Source: Bacillota bacterium | GTDB taxonomy: Bacteria; Bacillota; Clostridia; Ch29 | DNA length: 64,000 bases | Direction of reading: 5' to 3' | Assembly (NCBI GenBank): GCA_013540605.1 | Contig: JABVCK010000009.1 | Span: 269,942-333,941, forward strand | Part shown: positions 59,034-64,000 of the stretch, piece by piece | Position numbering within the stretch: the first letter of the stretch is position 1 | Layout of the letters: the number at the start of each line of letters is the position of its first letter | Notes under the pieces: generated by a model | What the model was told of the DNA's origin: nothing | The model's database searches: none | What the model saw: only the letters and a program-made list of their open reading frames with translations | Position numbers and translations under genes: made by a program

Positions 59034-60600
59034 GATTGCTGTTGTGTGCGTGGTGTTGCTCCTGATGTCCCAGCCGGTGGCGTTTGCGGGCGGCGGGGAG
59101 CCGGAGGATGAGGGCAGCCTTATAGAGAAAATGATTGCCCTGCCCATACAGGGGATATATAGGGCGATAGAGGCGATGGGTTTCAGGGACTACGACGAGC
59201 TGATCTTTGATACCTCGAGGGGGGACCTGTCCCCATATACGCCGGATGAATGGGACCTGGTGATGGTGTGGTACAATGCCGTAAGGAATGCGGTATGGGT
59301 TATGCTGGTCATATCGATGGCGGGTACCGGGTACAGGTTCATGAGAAGCGGGGGGAATCCCAACAGGAGAAGCGAGGCCATGAGGGTTGCCATGAGCAAC
59401 CTGTACGCCTTTGCGGTGGTGCTCTTCATGCCCTATTTCGCAAGGATAATATTCCAGCTGAACGACCGTCTTGTGGGCATGTTTTACGGCATTGCCTCGG
59501 ACCTGGGAGCGGTGGGGGCCGCAGGGTTTGACATAAACGATATAAGCACCGGGAGCATTATCGCCACGGCATTTGTCAGGCTGGGATATGCAGGGCTGAT
59601 ACTGTTTTTCAACTTCCTGTACGTCATACGGAAGTTCGTTATGACCAGCATGCTGATACTGACGCCGATAGCGGCGTGGAGCTGGTCCATAAGCGGCAGG
59701 TACCAAGGTATAGGCGTGGTGATAGGAGAAATAGCTTCAAACGCCTTTATGCAGGCGGCCCACGCCTTTGTGCTGGCGTTGTACCTGACCCTTCTGGCAG
59801 GAGGAGTATCGGGGGACTTCTCTCCGTGGTGGGCCCAGATATTCGGGATGGTGGCCCTTATCCCCACCGCCAACGTTATACGTAATCTGCTGCAGGAATG
59901 GCTCCAGTTCATGGGAGTCAACGAGGAGAAGTGGGCGGGACTGGCTGCTCTCGGGCTTTCGGGGATTGCAGGGCTGGTCAATATCGGAAAGACCATGGCT
60001 CCTGCAAAGGCTGCGGGAGCAGCCGCCTTTAGCGGGTTAAGCGGCATGGGAGGAGGTCCCGGCAGCGGTGGAGGCAGTGCTGCCGGATACGGCACCGGCG
60101 TAAGAGAAAGGGGCGTTTCATATGACGTAGGGGCCGGCAGCAGTACGGGTATGGCCCACATCGCTTCCGGGGTAAAGAATATAGGCGACAGGGCATCGGT
60201 GATGGGCGGTACGGCGGGTAAGGTTATCGGCGGAGCCATGGGCCTTGCCCTCGGTTCGGAAGGGGCAAAGCATATGGCTGACGTGGGACAGGCTGTAGGA
60301 GGCGTTGTTGCCGGCGGCGGTGCCCGGGCCATAGCGGCGGGGAGCGGTCTGGCCAGGGAGGTTGTTAAGAAGCGTCCCGGTGGAGAAGGGGGAAGCATGA
60401 TGCAGAGGCTCCGGGAGGCCACCGGGGCGAACACGGGAGGAGAAGCCCTCGGCAGCGCCCTGGGCATGGTGGCCGGGGCGGCCTTCGGAGAAAGGGGTAT
60501 GGAAGCGGGAGTCAAAGCGGGGAAGAACGCAATACCGGTAGCGGCAAGGGCGACATCCATTCTTGCCGGTACAAACCTGGACGGTTTCCGGTGGAACTGA
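58993..60600 (+). CDS. VirB6/TrbL-like conjugation membrane protein
   Basis: A 535-residue polytopic protein. An N-terminal signal-like helix (IAVVCVVLLLMSQPVAFAGG) is followed by about six transmembrane segments between residues 95 and 300 (VWVMLVISMAGTGYRFM, AFAVVLFMPYFARIIF, LILFFNFLYVIRKFVM). A long Gly/Ala/Ser-rich cytoplasmic-type tail, residues 340-535, is typical of TrbL/VirB6. It overlaps VirB4 by 41 bases. The last 24 codons (NAIPVAARATSILAGTNLDG...) recur almost unchanged at 63798-63870. The coupling protein and relaxase expected for a full element are not in the window. Confidence 0.88.
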   Translation: MRRSLSVRTRTGVRIAVVCVVLLLMSQPVAFAGGGEPEDEGSLIEKMIALPIQGIYRAIEAMGFRDYDELIFDTSRGDLSPYTPDEWDLVMVWYNAVRNAVWVMLVISMAGTGYRFMRSGGNPNRRSEAMRVAMSNLYAFAVVLFMPYFARIIFQLNDRLVGMFYGIASDLGAVGAAGFDINDISTGSIIATAFVRLGYAGLILFFNFLYVIRKFVMTSMLILTPIAAWSWSISGRYQGIGVVIGEIASNAFMQAAHAFVLALYLTLLAGGVSGDFSPWWAQIFGMVALIPTANVIRNLLQEWLQFMGVNEEKWAGLAALGLSGIAGLVNIGKTMAPAKAAGAAAFSGLSGMGGGPGSGGGSAAGYGTGVRERGVSYDVGAGSSTGMAHIASGVKNIGDRASVMGGTAGKVIGGAMGLALGSEGAKHMADVGQAVGGVVAGGGARAIAAGSGLAREVVKKRPGGEGGSMMQRLREATGANTGGEALGSALGMVAGAAFGERGMEAGVKAGKNAIPVAARATSILAGTNLDGFRWN

Positions 60601-60728
60601 AGAGCAGGCTGTGGAGTTGACGGTCTGCCATGCCTGGTGGAAAACCGGGAGCGGGTTTACCACAGGCATATTGGAAAAGCCTGCGGCTTTACCACAGCCC
60701 TTGGATAACCCTGAGGGTTACCCACAAC
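60522..60728 (+). repeat. 207-bp direct repeat, copy 1
   Basis: About 93% identical (15 differences by my count, no gaps) to 63794-64000. Covers the last 26 codons of the VirB6-like gene and most of the structured element that follows. The two copies flank the ParB-like/methylase island. Confidence 0.9.
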
Positions 60729-60736
60729 TCCACAGC
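60608..60736. other. Cloverleaf-like inverted-repeat element, copy 1
   Basis: Outer arms GCTGTGGAGTTG (60608-60619) and CAACTCCACAGC (60725-60736) are perfect complements. Inside are three hairpins in a row: ATGCCTGGTGGAAAACC with GGTTTACCACAGGCAT (60630-60669), AAAGCC-TGC-GGCTTT (60676-60690) and TAACCC-TGA-GGGTTA (60706-60720). TTTACCACAG occurs twice. It begins eight bases after the VirB6-like stop. Could be an origin of transfer, a recombination site or a structured RNA. Confidence 0.7.
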
Positions 60737-61103
60737 TGCGACGGCGATTTTATATCTGTTCTTTAATAAGAATAAGGTTAATTCAGTACGGGCGGACCGG
60801 AGCAGGGTAAGTGGTGCGTATTGTGACAGAAATTCGATATGATAAGGATAGAAATATAATGTATAGAAATATTTAATTTACTGACCAACTGGTCTTATAT
60901 AAAGATTTTTATATAATTGTGTTTTAAATACTACCACATCATTCAACAGAGCGTTTGCTAGAACAAGATTCACAAAATAATATGTTTTGCCTTAATACTC
61001 ATATTTTAAATGGACAAGTTAGTAATTTTTAGTAAAAATATGTTATAATATATATGTTTTAGGTATACAACTGGGCAAAATTGGAGGAAGGATGTGGTGA
61101 TTC
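60737..61103. other. AT-rich gap at the left edge of the ParB/methylase island
   Basis: No gene. Composition drops sharply in GC after about 60760. A TATAAT at 61044-61049 with a poor -35 is the only promoter-like signal, and GGAGGAAGGATG (61083-61094) serves the next gene. Confidence 0.5.
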
Positions 61104-62570
61104 ATGTATGGCAAAGACACAGTATCTCCACTAGATTTATATCTAGATCCAAAAAACCCACGTTTTATTGTACCAGAGGCAGGCGGAGAGCAAGCGGATA
61201 TAAGGAAATATCTTATAACTCAAGAAAACGTTTTAAGTCTTGCTAAAAGTATTGCTGATAATAATGGTTTGATGCCAGGTGAGCGTATTGTGGTATGTAT
61301 TGAAGATGGAAAGTATGTAGTATTAGAGGGGAACAGGAGGACTTGTGCTTGCCAAATATTCTTAAATAGGGCATTAATCCCTCATGATTATGAGAGCCGT
61401 TTTCCTGAAACAAGCGACGCATTAAAAGAAAATATTAGCCTTATAGAAGTTGATATAATCCAGTCTAGAGAAGAAGCAAAGAGGTTTTTGGCTGTAAGAC
61501 ATATTGAAAGGGCGAGAGAATGGTCAACTATAGCAAAGATGAGATTTTGTTATGAGGATTATAATGACGGAAAGACAATCTCTCAGATAAGTGATCGTAC
61601 AGGATTGCGGATATCGTCTATAAGAAAGTATATACAAAATTATAAAATTTTACTGAGGGGATTGAACTCTGACTGGACAGAGGAAGAAAAAAATAAACTT
61701 AATCTTTTAGAGATAAAGCCGGACAAATTATTACGTATGTTTAGACTTGCCGATACAACAAAAACATTAAAATTCTATTATGATGATAGTTTTATACTTC
61801 GTTCTAATAAGATTAACGATATAGATATAGACAAAATTATACATATATGGACAAGAAAAGCATTTATTGATAATGAGATGGATACTCGTTCGATTTTTGG
61901 TACATATGTTAAAGGAGGCAAATGTACTGGTGCGGTTGCTTTTATTAAGCATATATTGGATAAATACGATAATATTGAATTGCAAACAAATGTAGAAAGC
62001 AAAAACTCCGAAACTTCATCAACATTACAAGAAGATATAGAAAGCCCATCGCAGCAAAGAAGACAGCAATCACAAGGTGGAGGACCACATAATCTTCCGT
62101 TTTTCAGCACATTAGACTGGAATGCTGTAGATCCAAGCGATAATGCAAACAAAGGCATTATTGCTGTTTGTGTAGAGCTTAAAAAAATATCAAATTCTAC
62201 ATCATTTATTAATAACTATCCAATATGCACAGCATTTATTATTCGTGCGCTTATAGAGCAGAGTTTAAAATACCATGCACGAAAAATGGGACATTGGGTA
62301 CATATTATGCGTCAATATAATTCCCTTAATCCACAGGGAGGGGAACCGAATCTAAGTTTTATTATCAGGCAATACATGACAAATATTGCTTCGTGGATAC
62401 CAGATAGAAATATTCGTCGACTTTTCCAGATTGTATTTAATTCTAATGTTCAGACAGAAAAATTGAACCTTGTCGTTCATTCCCCGGAGAGTTATATGCT
62501 CACACCAGACACTTTGAGAGCAATTCCGGGTGAAGGACTTTTGGAGATTGCTAACTATTTATTGAGATAA
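61104..62570 (+). CDS. ParB/Srx-fold N-terminal domain protein
   Basis: A 488-residue protein. The N-terminal 200 residues fit the ParB-like nuclease fold: LDLYLDPKNPRFIVPEA, then the conserved box YVVLEGNRRTCACQIFLNRA and a helix-turn-helix-like region (TISQISDRTGLRISSIRKYI). The rest is a helical domain with a Gln/Ser-rich linker (residues about 310-335) and a C-terminal part ending GEGLLEIANYLLR. Related ParB-like proteins occur next to methylases in restriction and phage-defence islands, but I cannot give a function. AT-rich, unlike the conjugation genes. The methylase gene starts 31 bases after its stop. Confidence 0.72.
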   Translation: MYGKDTVSPLDLYLDPKNPRFIVPEAGGEQADIRKYLITQENVLSLAKSIADNNGLMPGERIVVCIEDGKYVVLEGNRRTCACQIFLNRALIPHDYESRFPETSDALKENISLIEVDIIQSREEAKRFLAVRHIERAREWSTIAKMRFCYEDYNDGKTISQISDRTGLRISSIRKYIQNYKILLRGLNSDWTEEEKNKLNLLEIKPDKLLRMFRLADTTKTLKFYYDDSFILRSNKINDIDIDKIIHIWTRKAFIDNEMDTRSIFGTYVKGGKCTGAVAFIKHILDKYDNIELQTNVESKNSETSSTLQEDIESPSQQRRQQSQGGGPHNLPFFSTLDWNAVDPSDNANKGIIAVCVELKKISNSTSFINNYPICTAFIIRALIEQSLKYHARKMGHWVHIMRQYNSLNPQGGEPNLSFIIRQYMTNIASWIPDRNIRRLFQIVFNSNVQTEKLNLVVHSPESYMLTPDTLRAIPGEGLLEIANYLLR

Positions 62571-62601
62571 AATTAACAGGAAAGTGAGGGGGTTCAACAG
62601 T

Positions 62602-63426
62602 ATGCCAAATGTTTCGACACTATTACGTTACCCTGGAGGGAAAACGAAACTATATGGTTATGTGTCTAGATTAATAGATATTAACGAAATGAGGGGTTGC
62701 ACATATGTTGAGCCCTTTGCAGGAGGGGCAGGGCTGGCTATAAAGCTATTATTAAATGGTGTTGTTAAAGATATTGTATTAAACGATATTGACTATGCTA
62801 TCTATTCTATCTGGAAAGTATTGCTTAATCACACCGATGAATTATGCGATTTTATAGATAATGTGCCTCTAAACATTTCAGAGTGGCAAAGACAAAAAGC
62901 TATATATAATAACCAAAATGACTATACGCAAATTGAAGTCGGTCTATCTGCATTTTATCTCAACCGTACCAATGTATCAGGAGTACTAAAGGGCGGAGTT
63001 ATAGGTGGCTTCAGCCAATCAGGAAAATACAAGATTAACGCGCGATTCAACCGGGAGAGCCTTATAAAAAGAGCACGTACTATTGCAGAACATAGAGAAC
63101 ATATCCATTTATATAACTGGAATGCAACAGACTTCACACTAAATATCCTGCCGAATTATAAGAATTGTTTTGTTTATTTTGATCCACCTTATGTGAATAA
63201 AGGGCCTTGTCTTTATCGAAATTCTTTTACTAAGGATGATCATATATATTTATCTCAAGTGATTACTGCTTGCCAATTTAAGTGGATTGTAACTTATGAC
63301 AAATGTGACTTTATTAAAAAGCTTTATGATGGTTTCGAGAACGAAATACTATCAGTTTATTACAGCGCAGGTCAGACGAAAAATGGAGATGAGATAATTA
63401 TTTTCAATACTAATACAGACCATTGA
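62602..63426 (+). CDS. DNA adenine methyltransferase (Dam/D12 class)
   Basis: A 274-residue N6-adenine methyltransferase of the D12 class. Motif X is LLRYPGGKTKLYGYV, motif I (SAM binding) YVEPFAGGAGLAIKLL, and the catalytic motif IV YFDPPYVNKG. LYRNSFTKDDHIYLSQVI follows. The target-recognition part lies between motifs I and IV, with YLNRTNVSGVLKGGVIGGFS as in Dam-type enzymes. The ATG at 62602 has AGGGGG nine bases upstream; a GTG at 62584 is open but unlikely. No restriction endonuclease is recognised, so its partner may be the ParB-like protein. Confidence 0.92.
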   Translation: MPNVSTLLRYPGGKTKLYGYVSRLIDINEMRGCTYVEPFAGGAGLAIKLLLNGVVKDIVLNDIDYAIYSIWKVLLNHTDELCDFIDNVPLNISEWQRQKAIYNNQNDYTQIEVGLSAFYLNRTNVSGVLKGGVIGGFSQSGKYKINARFNRESLIKRARTIAEHREHIHLYNWNATDFTLNILPNYKNCFVYFDPPYVNKGPCLYRNSFTKDDHIYLSQVITACQFKWIVTYDKCDFIKKLYDGFENEILSVYYSAGQTKNGDEIIIFNTNTDH

Positions 63427-63506
63427 TGTAAACTAGTGATTGTGACGTATACCCTGGTTACTGTTGTTGCTAATGTTATTAAGAAGGGAATTGAAATAAT
63501 GTAGAT

Positions 63507-63550
63507 AAAAACCTGAGAACAGTAACAAGCTTTCTCGAGGTTTTTTATTT
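63507..63550 (+). terminator. Terminator after the methylase
   Basis: AAAACCTGAGAA pairs with TTCTCGAGGTTTT with one mismatch, followed by a T-rich tail (TTTATTT). Confidence 0.65.
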
Positions 63551-63565
63551 GTATTAACTGATGAT

Positions 63566-63793
63566 AAATAAGTGGGTTCGAGCCTGTGGGAGACTATAAC
63601 GAGGAACTGAAAAGGCACTGCATGATGCTGGCGGTCAAGCAGAGGGAGGAATAAGAAAGGGAGATTGATGAGGAACTACGTTCACTGTTTACCGGGAGGA
63701 GGGTTGCAGCACAGATATGATCCCCTGTTGGATCCTAGCGACAGGAGGAATACTAGGGTACATAAACAAAATTGACAGGGGACTGAGTGAGTT
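63566..63793 (+). other. Decayed GC-rich sequence at the right edge of the island
   Basis: Composition returns to that of the conjugation genes. Short coding-like pieces are visible (YNEELKRHCMMLAVKQREE before a stop; HRYDPLLDPSDRRNTRVHKQ), in different frames and without starts. They probably derive from conjugation genes that were deleted when this junction formed. Confidence 0.4.
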
Positions 63794-64000
63794 GAAGAAC
63801 GCAATACCGGTGGCGAGCAGGACAACATCCATTCTTGCCGGTACAAACCTGGACGGTTTTCGGTGGAACTGAAAAGCAGGCTGTGGAGTTGACGGTCTGC
63901 CATGCCCGGTGGAAAACCGGGAGCAGGTTTACCACAGGCATATTGGAAAAGCCTCCGGCTTTACCACAGACCTTGGATAACCCTGCAGGTTAACCACAAC
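63794..64000 (+). repeat. 207-bp direct repeat, copy 2 (VirB6-like 3' fragment plus cloverleaf element)
   Basis: Matches 60522-60728. Its coding part reads NAIPVASRTTSILAGTNLDG and ends at the same stop; the changes relative to copy 1 are Ala to Ser and Ala to Thr, as expected of a sequence that diverged while coding. The cloverleaf-like element starts at 63880 and runs off the window before its right outer arm. Confidence 0.88.

Noticed and set aside
59484..60560. 358-codon minus-strand frame antisense to the VirB6-like gene
   Set aside because: Pro/Ala/Ser-rich shadow of the Gly/Ala/Ser-rich coding strand; no homology and no start signals.
60118..60669. Long open frame on the minus strand across the VirB6-like gene end, and its counterpart at 63753-63941
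   Set aside because: It is antisense to the Gly/Ala-rich tail, where GC-rich codons keep the opposite frame open, and it has no ribosome site. The match between the two copies is explained by the DNA repeat.
60601..60740. DnaA-box-like words (TTACCCACA, TTACCACAG) suggesting a replication origin
   Set aside because: None matches TTATCCACA well, there is no AT-rich unwinding region inside, and the words are explained as arms of the hairpins. An origin is not excluded but not supported.

Overview
The window is a piece of a Clostridia-type Firmicute genome (low-GC Gram-positive, probably an anaerobe). The evidence is the purine-rich AGGAGG-type ribosome sites, a class I glutamine synthetase of Bacillus/Clostridium length, an Agr-type peptide signalling locus, a sigma-54 regulator of the PrpR class, DUF134/DUF5320 genes and S-layer homology sequence. 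I cannot place it to genus. Base composition is patchy: GC-richer housekeeping and conjugation genes alternate with clearly AT-rich islands.

Positions 1-33,700 are mostly chromosomal metabolism. A minus-strand MacA/MacB-like export operon (one adaptor, two tandem permeases, one ATPase) sits behind a strong promoter with a palindromic operator. Next come asnB and an IS1634-family element whose 33-bp direct flanking repeat carries the glnA promoter, then glnA behind a leader terminator. A carbohydrate block follows: a fused sugar-nucleotidyltransferase/degenerate phosphohexomutase, a 2867-residue cyclic beta-1,2-glucan synthase-like protein, a phosphoglucomutase and a glucose-6-phosphate isomerase. 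A PrpR-type enhancer-binding protein then precedes an operon with a near-consensus sigma-54 promoter: DUF3311 protein, sodium:solute symporter, LeuC/LeuD-like hydro-lyase, class III CoA-transferase and HMG-CoA-lyase-like enzyme. Together these look like uptake, hydration, CoA activation and cleavage of a branched dicarboxylic acid.

Positions 33,700-44,800 are a scrambled surface-protein region. It holds an IscU-like scaffold, a micro-ORF transcription unit, a bactofilin-like and actin-like gene pair, a frameshifted DUF134 gene with a GGGCATATGCCC operator system, a GDSL hydrolase cut into an S-layer gene, and one very large secreted protein split over three frames.

Positions 44,800-53,300 hold regulatory and segregation systems. 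An HD-GYP gene overlaps a ParM-like actin gene. Downstream, beyond an internally deleted IS630 copy, are eight TGTTWACA-type repeats and a ribbon-helix-helix ParR-like gene, which reads as a ParMRC module. A complete agr-like locus follows, with a separate sensor-domain gene (frameshifted), kinase, AgrB, an unlisted 44-residue AgrD with Ser where Cys is usual, and a LytTR regulator. Immediately downstream lie four 21-bp tandem repeats, a predicted structured RNA, a secreted C39-like peptidase and a lipoprotein.

Positions 53,500-64,000 are mobile: IS remnants, a truncated ATPase, a HEPN/MNT toxin-antitoxin pair, ssb and a conjugative type IV secretion cluster (VirB2-, VirB3/PrgI-, VirB4- and VirB6-like). 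The cluster ends in a cloverleaf-like inverted-repeat element. That element and the last codons of the VirB6-like gene recur (about 93% identical over 207 bp) at the window end. Between the two copies is an AT-rich island with a ParB-like protein and a DNA adenine methyltransferase. No tRNA, rRNA or CRISPR array was recognised.
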